The notes: generated by a model not told the origin, from the letters alone. DNA of 64,000 bases from Actinoalloteichus hymeniacidonis (GCF_014203365.1 NZ_JACHIS010000001.1:3596001-3660000), one strand, 5' to 3'. Counted from the stretch's first letter, positions 25,433 to 32,501 are shown. Translations and numbers: made by a program.

Positions 25433-25453
25433 GTAATACTAATTAATTATTAC
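25433..25453. promoter_or_regulatory. AT-rich operator palindrome of the sugar operon
   Basis: Inverted repeat GTAATA-N9-TATTAC (16 of 20 positions symmetric) made almost only of A and T inside very GC-rich DNA. It ends three bases before the -35, where activators or roadblock repressors sit. The most likely binder is the FadR-type regulator encoded in the same operon (inference). Confidence 0.6.
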
Positions 25454-25487
25454 CCTCACCGAGGGCGTTCGCGCGCTCACCGGAAAG

Positions 25488-25515
25488 CGCCCCGGGTCGA
25501 GACCGACCCGGGGCG
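25488..25515 (-). terminator. Stem-loop between the NmrA-like gene and the sugar operon
   Basis: Perfect 12-bp inverted repeat (CGCCCCGGGTCG / CGACCCGGGGCG) with a 4-base loop, 48 bases after the NmrA-like stop. It separates that transcript from the sugar operon promoter, both on the minus strand. Confidence 0.75.
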
Positions 25516-25562
25516 AGGACAGATCCACCCTGCGTGACAGGCGGGCGCAGGGATGCCGTGGC

Positions 25563-26474
25563 TCAGCCCAGGTGCTCCCGGGCCCAGTCCTCGAAACCGG
25601 TGAGCGGGATGCCGAGATCCCTGGCGAACTCCGGCCGACCGGGCATACCCGCGACGTTCATCCATTCGTGGGTGGCACCCATCTGGGGCATCCCGGCAGC
25701 GAGTGCCGCCTCCTCGGTCAGGTTCGGCGCGGTCAGCGGGGTGCCCAGGACCCGGGAGAGGACCTCGGCGATCTGCGTCATCGACAGGTACTCACTCGCC
25801 AGCTCCAGCTCGACGCCGTCGAACCGGGCCGGGTCGGCGATGGCCGAGGCAGCCGCCGCGCCGATGTCGGGCACCGCCACCAGCGATAACCGCGTGGTGG
25901 GCTTCAGCACGCTGACCAGGCCGCCCGCCAGGCCGCGCGGGAACAGGAACGCCATCGACGGCAGGAAGTTCTCCATGAAGAAGCCCGGCTTGAGCAGGGT
26001 CCAATGCGCGAAGCCCGCGGTTCGCAGGTGATCCTGGATCGCGGTCTTGGCGCCGAGGGAACGCCCCACCGCCCAACCCTCGGACCAGCGGGGATGCTCC
26101 AGATGCTGACCCGCCCCCGTCACGGAGGTGTGCACGAACTGCGGCACCCCGGCGGCGCGGGCGCCCTCGATGAGGTTGACGCCCTGGGCCACCTCGCCGT
26201 CGAAGTCGAAGTCGCCATCGGAGGTGAACCCGGGCATCTGCACGGAGAACACGGCGCGGGCGCCCGCCGCCGCCCGAATCACGGAGTCTCGGTCGTGCAG
26301 ATCACCGGTGACCAGTTCGACCCCGAGCGCCGCGATGGCCTTGGCCCGATCCGTGTCCGGGTCGCGCACCAGAGCGCGGACCGCGATGTCGGCAGCGAGT
26401 AGGGCGCGGGCGGTGGCGCCGCCCTGCTTCCCGGTGGCGCCGGTGACCAGTACCGGGGCGGAATCCATCGACAT
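25563..26474 (-). CDS. NmrA-like NAD(P)-binding protein
   Basis: A 303-residue atypical SDR: VLVTGATGKQGGATARALL at residues about 8-26 is the dinucleotide motif of the NmrA/QOR2 group, and the canonical YxxxK is absent, as in that group. SVQMPGFTSDGDFDFDGEV and HTSVTGAG lie in the middle. Members act as redox sensors or quinone reductases. ATG at 26474 has GAGGAG five bases upstream. It is divergent from a TetR gene, and its own promoter contains one of two TetR operators, so it is very probably that regulator's target. Confidence 0.9.
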   Translation of the reverse strand: MSMDSAPVLVTGATGKQGGATARALLAADIAVRALVRDPDTDRAKAIAALGVELVTGDLHDRDSVIRAAAGARAVFSVQMPGFTSDGDFDFDGEVAQGVNLIEGARAAGVPQFVHTSVTGAGQHLEHPRWSEGWAVGRSLGAKTAIQDHLRTAGFAHWTLLKPGFFMENFLPSMAFLFPRGLAGGLVSVLKPTTRLSLVAVPDIGAAAASAIADPARFDGVELELASEYLSMTQIAEVLSRVLGTPLTAPNLTEEAALAAGMPQMGATHEWMNVAGMPGRPEFARDLGIPLTGFEDWAREHLG

Positions 26475-26502
26475 GATACTCCTCGAACTTGTCGGATACC
26501 AG

Positions 26503-26523
26503 AAATGGCGGGGGCCGCCGTTT
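26503..26523. promoter_or_regulatory. TetR operator 1
   Basis: Palindromic site of the form AATGGCGG-N3-CCGCCGTT, centre at 26513. A second copy in inverted orientation is centred at 26547, 34 bases away. Both copies share GGCGG-N3-CCGCC flanked by AA/TT. Confidence 0.65.
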
Positions 26524-26533
26524 CCCGTCCGCT

Positions 26534-26563
26534 ACGATACGGCGGGGCCCGCCATTTAGACAA
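26534..26563 (-). promoter_or_regulatory. NmrA promoter with TetR operator 2 in the spacer
   Basis: On the minus strand TTGTCT (26558-26563) and TATCGT (26534-26539) are 18 bases apart. The palindrome ACGGCGG-N3-CCGCCATT (26539-26557) fills the spacer, the classic place for repression. The outer arms AAATGGCGGG and CCCGCCATTT of the two operators are exact inverse copies. Confidence 0.65.
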
Positions 26564-26579
26564 AGTCGGAGGTCAGCCG

Positions 26580-27146
26580 ATGACCGAGCACCAACGCGCC
26601 GACGCGAGGCGCAACTACTCGCGGATCCTCACCGTGGCCGAGGAAGAGGTCGCCGCCCATGGCGCGAACGCCTCGCTGGAACAGATAGCGCGCACCGCCG
26701 GGGTCGGGTCGGCGACGGTGCGCCGTCACTTCCCCACCCGCCGCGCGCTGTTGGAGGCGGTGGCCCAGACCCGGATCGAGGCCCTGCGGGTGCTCGCCAT
26801 CGAGCTGGCCGACGGGCAGGACAGCAGGGACGCGCTGCTGGTCTGGCTGCGCGAGGTCGTCGCCTACTGCGTCACCGCGCGGGGGCTGGCGGCCGTGCTG
26901 GCCTACGACGGCGACGAATCCGAGTCGATCTACGAGAACAGCTGCGCATCGACCCTGGAACAGGCGGCCGGCCCGCTACTGGCACGCGCCAGCCGGGACG
27001 GTGCGGTCGCGGCGGGCGTCACGGTCGCCGACCTGATCACGCTGGCGGTGGGCATCGCGTTGGCCACGGAACATCATCCCGACGCGGCCGCCCAGGCCGA
27101 TCGGCTGTTCGAGTTGACCGTGGCAGGGTTGAGCCCGCAGGAGTGA
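26580..27146 (+). CDS. TetR-family regulator
   Basis: A 188-residue TetR-type protein. The helix-turn-helix is IARTAGVGSATVRRHFPTRR (residues about 41-60), preceded by NYSRILTVAEEEVAAHG; the C-terminal ligand domain is divergent. Start 26580 (MTEHQRADARRNY) follows GGAGG by seven bases. Two near-identical operator palindromes lie between it and the divergent NmrA-like gene, so it represses itself and that gene, probably released by a small molecule or oxidant that the NmrA-like protein handles (inference). Confidence 0.92.
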   Translation: MTEHQRADARRNYSRILTVAEEEVAAHGANASLEQIARTAGVGSATVRRHFPTRRALLEAVAQTRIEALRVLAIELADGQDSRDALLVWLREVVAYCVTARGLAAVLAYDGDESESIYENSCASTLEQAAGPLLARASRDGAVAAGVTVADLITLAVGIALATEHHPDAAAQADRLFELTVAGLSPQE

Positions 27147-27200
27147 CGCCGCCCCGGCCTGGTCGGATCCGTTCCAGCACGTGGCGCCGACCGGAGCGGC

Positions 27201-27857
27201 TCACGCCTCGCGTCGGCGGGCGGCGTAGGCGCGGGCCTTCGCCCGGTTGCCGCAGACACGCATCGAGCACCAGCGCCTGCTGTGGTTCTTCGAGGCATCG
27301 AAGAAGACCATCGCGCAGCTGAGCGCGGCGCAGCGGGTCAGCCTGCCGATCTCGCCGGTGATGCGGATGGTCGCGACCGCCCCCGCGATCGCGCTCATGG
27401 CCCGGCGGGCCGCCGTCTCGGTCGGATCGGCGGTCAACGTCTCCGCTTCGACGCCGAAGAAGAAGTCGCGCGGGAGGTCCGTGGCGGGGTCGACAGCCGG
27501 CACGGCATCGAGCGCCGCATCCTCGGGAGCCGGTTCGCCCTCGACGACGACCGGCCGCAGCATCGAGGACAACGAGACGAACATCGGAAGTCGCCGGGTC
27601 ACCTCGTCCGAGGCGGCGACCAGGGTCGGATCGGGGTCGCCTGCGGCGTCGAGCAGTTCGCGAACCCCGGCACGGAGCACCAGGAAGTCACGCAGTTCCG
27701 ACTCGCAGACGTCGATCGAACCCGCTGCGGCCAGTCCCATCTCGATCAGCCAGCCGGCCAATCCCTCGCGGGAGTCGGCGCGATCGGTACCCGCCTCCAC
27801 GTCGAGCGTGTTGGCGAACTCCTTGACGAGTAGTGCGCGGCGCGACGGCTCGGCCAT
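27201..27857 (-). CDS. CGNR zinc-finger / ABATE-domain protein
   Basis: A 218-residue protein with an N-terminal ABATE-type region (LVKEFANTLDVEAGTDR near residue 10) and a C-terminal CGNR zinc finger: RCAALSCAMVFFDASKN and RRWCSMRVCGNRAKARAY. Members are thought to be transcription regulators in actinomycetes and often carry a stress-related N-terminal domain; target genes are unknown. Divergent from the TetR gene at 28085. The 227-base gap between them holds promoters only. Confidence 0.9.
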   Translation of the reverse strand: MAEPSRRALLVKEFANTLDVEAGTDRADSREGLAGWLIEMGLAAAGSIDVCESELRDFLVLRAGVRELLDAAGDPDPTLVAASDEVTRRLPMFVSLSSMLRPVVVEGEPAPEDAALDAVPAVDPATDLPRDFFFGVEAETLTADPTETAARRAMSAIAGAVATIRITGEIGRLTRCAALSCAMVFFDASKNHSRRWCSMRVCGNRAKARAYAARRREA

Positions 27858-28062
27858 GGCGACCTCACCTCCCTCCTCGTCATGAATCCCGACGTCACCA
27901 GGCTAACCAACCGACCCCGCCAGGCTGCGGACATGATCGAGAACCCGACGACCGTGTCGGAATCGGACGCGTGCCGCTGCACCAGAGGATCACCGCCCCG
28001 GTATGGCCGTAGGCCGTAACGTGTTGCATCCTGACATTGCGAGTTGGATCACTTCTTGGCGC

Positions 28063-28077
28063 GTTAGCGACTAACAT
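28063..28077 (+). promoter_or_regulatory. Operator and -10 box of a probably leaderless TetR gene
   Basis: GTTAG-CGA-CTAAC (28063-28075) is a perfect inverted repeat. It overlaps TAACAT (28072-28077), a TANNNT -10 box that ends seven bases before the GTG start at 28085. That spacing places the transcription start at the start codon. No Shine-Dalgarno sequence is present. Confidence 0.5.
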
Positions 28078-28084
28078 CACCGAC

Positions 28085-28666
28085 GTGTCGAATCGATCCG
28101 CCGAGACACGTGCGCGCATCCAGCAACGTGCACTGGAGCTGTTCGCCCGCGATGGCTACGCCGCCACCAGGGTGGTCGACATCGCCGCTGCGGCAGGGGT
28201 GTCCCATATGACCTTCTTCCGGCATTTTCCCACCAAGGAAGACGTGGTCCTGGACGATCCCTTCGATCCGTTCATCGCGGATCTGATCGCCGCCCAGCCC
28301 CGTGATCTCCCGGTCCTGGAACGGGTGCGCCTCGGACTGCTCACCTCGGCCACCGAACTGCCGGAATGGGCGGTGGCACAGACCAGGGAGCGGATTCGGC
28401 TGGCCGCCTGCGAACCCGCCCTGCGCGCCCGACTGTCCGAACAACTGCGCACCACCGAGCGCTGCATCGTCGCGCGGTTGATCGAACAGGCGACCGACCC
28501 GCTCACCGCGTCGACGGCGACCGCCGCCTGCCTGGCGGCCCTGCGGGTGGCCCTGCTGGACTGGGGCGAGCACGGCGACGAGACCCTGAACGACCGCATC
28601 CGCGCCGCGCTCGGCGTGCTGGGCCCGGCCGAGGCGCCCTGCGAGCCGAGCACGAACGCCGAGTGA
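28085..28666 (+). CDS. TetR-family regulator (probably leaderless mRNA)
   Basis: A 193-residue TetR protein starting at GTG (VSNRSAETRARIQQRAL). The HTH is VDIAAAAGVSHMTFFRHFPT (residues about 33-52), and the C-terminal domain contains RERIRLAACEPALRARLSEQ. The start is set by the conserved N-terminal arm; upstream in-frame codons run into the promoter. A 5-3-5 inverted repeat overlaps the -10, so it probably autoregulates. The nhaA remnant follows on the opposite strand; the CGNR gene is the divergent neighbour and a candidate target. Confidence 0.9.
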   Translation: MSNRSAETRARIQQRALELFARDGYAATRVVDIAAAAGVSHMTFFRHFPTKEDVVLDDPFDPFIADLIAAQPRDLPVLERVRLGLLTSATELPEWAVAQTRERIRLAACEPALRARLSEQLRTTERCIVARLIEQATDPLTASTATAACLAALRVALLDWGEHGDETLNDRIRAALGVLGPAEAPCEPSTNAE

Positions 28667-28702
28667 CCGTGGGATTGCCACCGCAGAGCGGCGCTCCGTC
28701 GG

Positions 28703-28951
28703 TCAATGCGCGCTCTTCGAGGGCGCGTCGTCGTCCGGGTGCACCCCCGTCTCGGCGCGGCGCCGGTATGCCCGGTTGCGCACACCGAGCACCAGGGAGG
28801 CCGCCAGCGCCGAGAGCAGCGAGCCCGCCAGCACTCCGACCTTGACGAACTCCGCCCGAGGGTCGTCGGCGCCGAAGGCGAGCTCACCGATCAGCAGCGA
28901 CACCGTGAAGCCGATCCCGCCGAGCATCGACAACCCTGGCTGCACCCCCAT
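28703..28951 (-). pseudogene. nhaA: NhaA Na+/H+ antiporter, C-terminal remnant
   Basis: Only the last part of an NhaA antiporter is present: LGGIGFTVSLLIGELAFG followed by VKVGVLAGSLLSALAASLVL, matching the final two membrane helices of the family (E. coli GIGFTMSIFI... and AKLGILVGSISSAV...). About 82 codons remain of some 390-400. The frame runs on upstream, but that translation has no NhaA similarity, and the pectate lyase gene lies directly upstream. No ribosome binding site serves the ATG at 28951. It looks like the scar of a deletion or insertion that replaced most of nhaA. Confidence 0.8.
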
Positions 28952-29019
28952 GTCGTCACCTTGGCCGTTTCCGTCCGGTCCCCTGCCCGACGGTCCGGGC
29001 GCGGAGGGTGCGGGCTCGA

Positions 29020-30267
29020 TCAGAACCGGGCACCCAGCTCCGGGTGGTCGGTCGGCACCAGGAACGGGCTGGAGGCGATGCCGCCGTCGGCGTCCCGGGG
29101 CCCGCTCAGCACCGAGGAGTCCGTGCTCGCCAGGTCCGAGTCGTCCCACTCATCGGCGATGTCCCAGGAGTTGCCGGTCCCCGTCGAGTCACCCAGCTGC
29201 ACCGGGACGACGTCGCCCACCGTGAGGTTCCCGGTCAGCACGCTGGTCGACTTGTCGAACTGGAAGCCGTATCGACCGTTGTCGTAGGAGGTGTTGCGCT
29301 CCACGGTGAGCGTGCCGGGGTTGTTGTTGTCGATGAAGCCCGCGACCTCGTTGTCGAAGGAGATGTTGTTGCGCACCACGTGATCGGCGGGTTGCACCTC
29401 GTCGCCGCCACCGAGCTTGAATCCATTGCCGTCGCCCTGGAAATCCGGGAAGTCCCAACGGTTGACGCCGTTTCCGTAGGCGACGCTGTCCTCGATCAGA
29501 ATCGGGGACAGGAACTCCCAGGCGTCGAAACCGTCGTCGACGTTGTTCCACAGCCGCGCGCCCCGCACCACGTTGCCCTCCCCCGAGCCCTCCTTGATGG
29601 CCAGGCCGTCGGCGCTCTCGCCGTTCTTGCGCGGGTCCCGGTTTCCGTAGCTGTCCAGGTTGAGCACCAGGTTGTCGCTGGAGGAGCCCTGGATCTGTAG
29701 ACCGCTCTCGTAGTTGTCCCGGGTGGTCAGCCCGTCGAAGACGGTGTTGTCACAGCTGTCGCAGTAGATGGCGTACGGACCTCTGATGATTTCCAGATCC
29801 CGGTAGACCCAGTGAGCGGCGTTCTCCTGGTGGATCGCCCCGCGCTCGGAACGCGGGATGCTGCCGCCGATCGGCGTGTGGCTCGCCGGGAGCGCCTCGC
29901 CGTCGATCACCGCGTGTTCGTCCTGGTACGGGGCGATCGTGATCGGTCGGTCCGGTTCGCCGCTGTGCAAGATCTGGATGTTGGTGCTCAACGCGTAGGT
30001 ACCGCCCCGCAGCGCGATCACGTCGCCCGGCTCTGCGAGATCGACCGCCCGCTGGATCTCGCGCAGGGGCGCGTCGATCGTGCCGGGGTTGGCATCGTCG
30101 CCATCGGGGGCGACGACGATGAGGCCGTCCTGGACCTGCGGCTCGGCCACGGCGACCGTCGAGGTCGCCAGTACCGCGACCGGGACGACGGCGATCACGG
30201 TCAGCACGCGCAGGCGATCTCGCGTGATCGACCTCGGAACGGCATGGTGCACAACGACGTTGTTCAT
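29020..30267 (-). CDS. Secreted pectate lyase, PL9-like right-handed beta-helix
   Basis: A 415-residue secreted protein. MNNVVVHHAVPRSITRDRLRV plus a hydrophobic stretch ending TVAVAEP is a signal peptide. The DUF1565-type entry PGTIDAPLREIQRAVDLAEP is followed by repeating beta-helix rungs. The PL9 core ADGLAIKEGSGEGNVVRGAR and NNVDDGFDAWE matches Pel9A-type enzymes, whose Lys in this segment is the catalytic base and whose Asp residues bind calcium. It would cleave polygalacturonate outside the cell by beta-elimination. ATG 30267 has AAGGGTG upstream. The open frame far upstream is accidental. Its promoter carries a LacI-type operator. Confidence 0.9.
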   Translation of the reverse strand: MNNVVVHHAVPRSITRDRLRVLTVIAVVPVAVLATSTVAVAEPQVQDGLIVVAPDGDDANPGTIDAPLREIQRAVDLAEPGDVIALRGGTYALSTNIQILHSGEPDRPITIAPYQDEHAVIDGEALPASHTPIGGSIPRSERGAIHQENAAHWVYRDLEIIRGPYAIYCDSCDNTVFDGLTTRDNYESGLQIQGSSSDNLVLNLDSYGNRDPRKNGESADGLAIKEGSGEGNVVRGARLWNNVDDGFDAWEFLSPILIEDSVAYGNGVNRWDFPDFQGDGNGFKLGGGDEVQPADHVVRNNISFDNEVAGFIDNNNPGTLTVERNTSYDNGRYGFQFDKSTSVLTGNLTVGDVVPVQLGDSTGTGNSWDIADEWDDSDLASTDSSVLSGPRDADGGIASSPFLVPTDHPELGARF

Positions 30268-30325
30268 GGCGGCACCCTTCTTCGTCGAAGGCCGCACTGA
30301 AGCGGGGTCCGATGCAACCTCGCGC

Positions 30326-30372
30326 GGAAAACGCTTTCCATCACGGTAGGGAGCCGACTCGCACCCGGTCAA
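30326..30372 (-). promoter_or_regulatory. Pectate lyase promoter with LacI-type operator
   Basis: On the minus strand TTGACC (30367-30372) and TACCGT (30343-30348) are 18 bases apart. Three bases beyond the -10 lies GGAAAGCGTTTTCC (30326-30339), of the LacI-family form GGAAANCGNTTTCC. The same layout occurs at the PL26 and MFS promoters. Confidence 0.7.
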
Positions 30373-30428
30373 TCGACCGGATCGACGCAATGCGAGGCCG
30401 CCATCGGGACCAGTTCGGCAGACTGCCC

Positions 30429-30451
30429 CGAGCCCGAACGCGTCGGGCTCG
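30429..30451 (-). terminator. Stem-loop after the ArsR gene
   Basis: Perfect 9-bp inverted repeat (CGAGCCCGA / TCGGGCTCG) with a 5-base loop, 77 bases past the ArsR stop and before the pectate lyase promoter. Confidence 0.6.
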
Positions 30452-30527
30452 CGCTGTCCTGCAACGCATACGGAGCGTCGGAACACCAACCACAGGGCCT
30501 GCCGCCCTCGCGGGATAGCCCGAAGGC

Positions 30528-30914
30528 TCAGCTCAGCGGCGGGTCGGGAGCAAGGCTGCCGTCGGGAGCGATGTGCTCGAAGATCTGGTCCACCAGGGCG
30601 ACGACGTGCGGGTCGTCGACGGTGTAGAAGTGCTGACGCCCCTCCCGGCGAGCGGAGATGACCCCGGCCAGCCGAAGCTTGCCCAGATGCTGACTCACCG
30701 TGGCGATGCTGACGCCGACGCGACGGGCCAGGGTGCCGACGTCGTATGACCCGTGGGCCAACAGCCACACCAGATGCAGTCTCGGCCCGCTGGAGAGCAG
30801 AGCGAAGGTGGCCGCAGCGGCGCTGAGCTGCACCGCGGTCGGCTCTGGCGCGGAGCACGAATGCGTGCCCGGCTCGGCGGGTGCTGAATCGGATTGGACC
30901 ATGGCGATCTTCAT
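30528..30914 (-). CDS. ArsR-family metal-sensing repressor
   Basis: A 128-residue ArsR/SmtB winged-helix protein. The recognition helix is VGVSIATVSQHLGKLRLAGV (residues about 68-87) and the wing REGRQHFYTV. The last helix reads DPHVVALVDQIFEH, which is the DxHx(10)H metal-binding motif of Zn/Co/Ni sensors such as CzrA, SmtB and NmtR; metal release from DNA is known for these proteins. Starts at 30914 (MKIAMVQSD) or 30902. It is divergent from the Mn-riboswitch-controlled cation exchanger, which it may repress together with itself, probably through the inverted repeat at 30973-30991. Confidence 0.92.
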   Translation of the reverse strand: MKIAMVQSDSAPAEPGTHSCSAPEPTAVQLSAAAATFALLSSGPRLHLVWLLAHGSYDVGTLARRVGVSIATVSQHLGKLRLAGVISARREGRQHFYTVDDPHVVALVDQIFEHIAPDGSLAPDPPLS

Positions 30915-30972
30915 TGTCTCGCATGCACCACCACCAGCACGAGACCGGTGTCGGCAAACCTCCCATTTCGTC

Positions 30973-30991
30973 GTTTCGTCGATTGCGAAAC
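30973..30991. promoter_or_regulatory. Inverted repeat GTTTCG-N7-CGAAAC, likely ArsR operator
   Basis: Perfect 6-bp arms around a 7-base centre, in the region between ArsR and exchanger genes. A further outer pair (TTTCG / CGAAA) flanks it, so it may bind two dimers. It precedes the riboswitch by about 30 bases. Confidence 0.5.
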
Positions 30992-31020
30992 CATCGAAAG
31001 GTATGGCAGCATGGGCTCGT

Positions 31021-31129
31021 TCCGAAGGGGAGTAGCCCGCAAGCCCATCGTCGACACGCTGAGACCCACCTCGGTCTCCGGCGTTGGGGCCCGGCCCATC
31101 CGGCGGCCAGGGTGGGCGAGACCTTCGGC
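31021..31129 (+). ncRNA. yybP-ykoY (Mn2+) riboswitch
   Basis: The leader matches the yybP-ykoY consensus at both conserved ends: AAGGGGAGTAGCC (31025-31037) at the 5' side and GCGAGACCTTCGG (31116-31128) at the 3' side. P1 is CCGAAGG (31022-31028) with CCTTCGG (31122-31128), a perfect 7-bp stem. Inside are GCCC/GGGC (31035-31038 / 31114-31117) and a long hairpin GAGACC/GGTCTC (31061-31066 / 31073-31078) extended by ACGC/GCGT. This RNA class senses Mn2+ and turns on Mn exporters when Mn is high. The likely output is translational: TCCCCG (31163-31168) can pair with CGGGGA (31187-31192) over the ribosome binding site. Confidence 0.82.
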
Positions 31130-31200
31130 CAGCAGCCATCGCCTGGCCGAGGTCGTTCTTCGTCCCCGCCCTGGCATGTGCTCGACCGGGGAAGGTATCC

Positions 31201-32445
31201 ATGTTCGCCAAGCTGATTCGCCCGCTGGGGTTGTGCCTGATACTGGCGCTGCCCGCCTTGGTGCTCCGGATGGGTGGCATCCACCCGAGCCCGCTGATCG
31301 CGCTGCTGCTGTTCGGCGCGGGGGTGGTGGCCGCGTCGTTCGTACTGGCCTGGGCCGCCGAGGCCGCACAGGTGGATATCTCCGGCGGGCTGGCCATCGC
31401 GATCCTCGCCGTGATCGCGGTACTGCCGGAGTACGCGGTCGATCTCTACTTCGCCTTCACCGCGGGCAGTAATCCCGAGTACGTCGCCTACGCCGCCGCG
31501 AACATGACCGGATCGAACCGGTTGCTGTTGGGACTGGGATGGTCCCTGGTGGCGCTGATCGCCCTCGCGGTGGCCAAACGCCGCACCGGCAAATCGCTGC
31601 GCGCCCTCACGCTGGACTCCGGCCACCGGGTCGAACTGGGCTTCCTGCTGGTGGCCTCCGTGCTCGCCTTCACCATCCCGTTGACCAGCCAGATCCACAT
31701 CACCCTCGGTATCGGCCTGCTGATCTTCTTCGGCTTCTACCTGTGGAAGGTCTCGCGCGGCGACACCGAGGAGCCCGAGTTGGTCGGCCCCGCCGCCACG
31801 ATCGGCGCCTTGCCGGTCAAGGTCCGCAGGCCGCTGGTGGTAGGCCTGTTCGTCGGTTCCGCCACGGTCATCCTGATGTGCGCCGAGCCCTTCGCGGACG
31901 CATTGATCGAAAGCGGCGCGCAGCTCGGCATCGATGAATTCCTGCTGGTCCAGTGGTTGGCGCCGTTGGCGTCGGAGGCTCCGGAGTTCATCATCGCCAT
32001 CCTGTTCGCCCTGCGCGGCAACGGCGCGGGCGCCATCGGAATGCTCATCTCGGCGAAGGTCAACCAGTGGACGCTGCTGGTGGGTAGCCTGCCGGTCGCC
32101 TATCTGATGGGCGGCGGCGACCTCGCCCTGAATCTCGATTCCCGGCAGGTCGAGGAGTTCCTGCTGACCGCGACCCAGACTCTGCTGGGCATCGCCGCGC
32201 TGCTGGCGCTGCGCTTCCCGCGTTGGGCGGCCTGGACGCTGCTCGGCCTGTTCGCCGTGCAGTTCCTCTTCCCCGGTCAGGAGGCCAGATACGTACTCAG
32301 TGGGGTCTACGCGGTGATCGCACTAGGCGCCTTCGTCTATCACCGCAGGTACCTGCTGCCCACGCTGGCCGCGCCGTTCCGGGCGCATCCGGACGAGGTG
32401 GCGGCCGCAGAACCGGTGGAATCGGGGCGCCGCTCCGGTTCCTGA
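31201..32445 (+). CDS. CaCA-type cation exchanger, probable Mn2+ (or Ca2+) exporter
   Basis: A 414-residue membrane protein with about 11 hydrophobic segments. The two inverted alpha-repeats of the sodium/calcium exchanger fold are visible: VIAVLPEYAVDLYFA with AANMTGSNRLLLGLG, and LAPLASEAPEFIIAILFA with AKVNQWTLLVGS. Each has the ion-coordinating Glu (LPE, APE) and Asn/Ser positions. Exchangers of this family trade Na+ or H+ for Ca2+ or other divalent cations. The yybP-ykoY riboswitch upstream makes Mn2+ the most likely cargo, and the divergent ArsR adds a second metal input. ATG 31201 with GGGGAAGG upstream. Confidence 0.92.
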   Translation: MFAKLIRPLGLCLILALPALVLRMGGIHPSPLIALLLFGAGVVAASFVLAWAAEAAQVDISGGLAIAILAVIAVLPEYAVDLYFAFTAGSNPEYVAYAAANMTGSNRLLLGLGWSLVALIALAVAKRRTGKSLRALTLDSGHRVELGFLLVASVLAFTIPLTSQIHITLGIGLLIFFGFYLWKVSRGDTEEPELVGPAATIGALPVKVRRPLVVGLFVGSATVILMCAEPFADALIESGAQLGIDEFLLVQWLAPLASEAPEFIIAILFALRGNGAGAIGMLISAKVNQWTLLVGSLPVAYLMGGGDLALNLDSRQVEEFLLTATQTLLGIAALLALRFPRWAAWTLLGLFAVQFLFPGQEARYVLSGVYAVIALGAFVYHRRYLLPTLAAPFRAHPDEVAAAEPVESGRRSGS

Positions 32446-32447
32446 TC

Positions 32448-32501
32448 GGTGGGCATGGCAGTCCCACCCGAGGGCCGCGCTCGGCACCGGAAGTGCGGCC
32501 C
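32448..32501 (+). terminator. Tandem stem-loops after the cation exchanger
   Basis: GGTGGG/CCCACC (32448-32453 / 32463-32468) and GGGCCGC/GCGGCCC (32472-32478 / 32495-32501) follow the stop at 32445. Neither has a U-tract, so termination is only probable. The rest of the gap to 32752 holds the PL26 promoter and no gene. Confidence 0.4.

Noticed and set aside
29020-31698. Continuous 892-codon minus-strand frame spanning pectate lyase, ArsR and the exchanger leader
   Set aside because: Only the pectate lyase part (to 30267) shows family sequence. The upstream part is antisense to real genes and the riboswitch, with Arg/Gly/Gln-rich translation.
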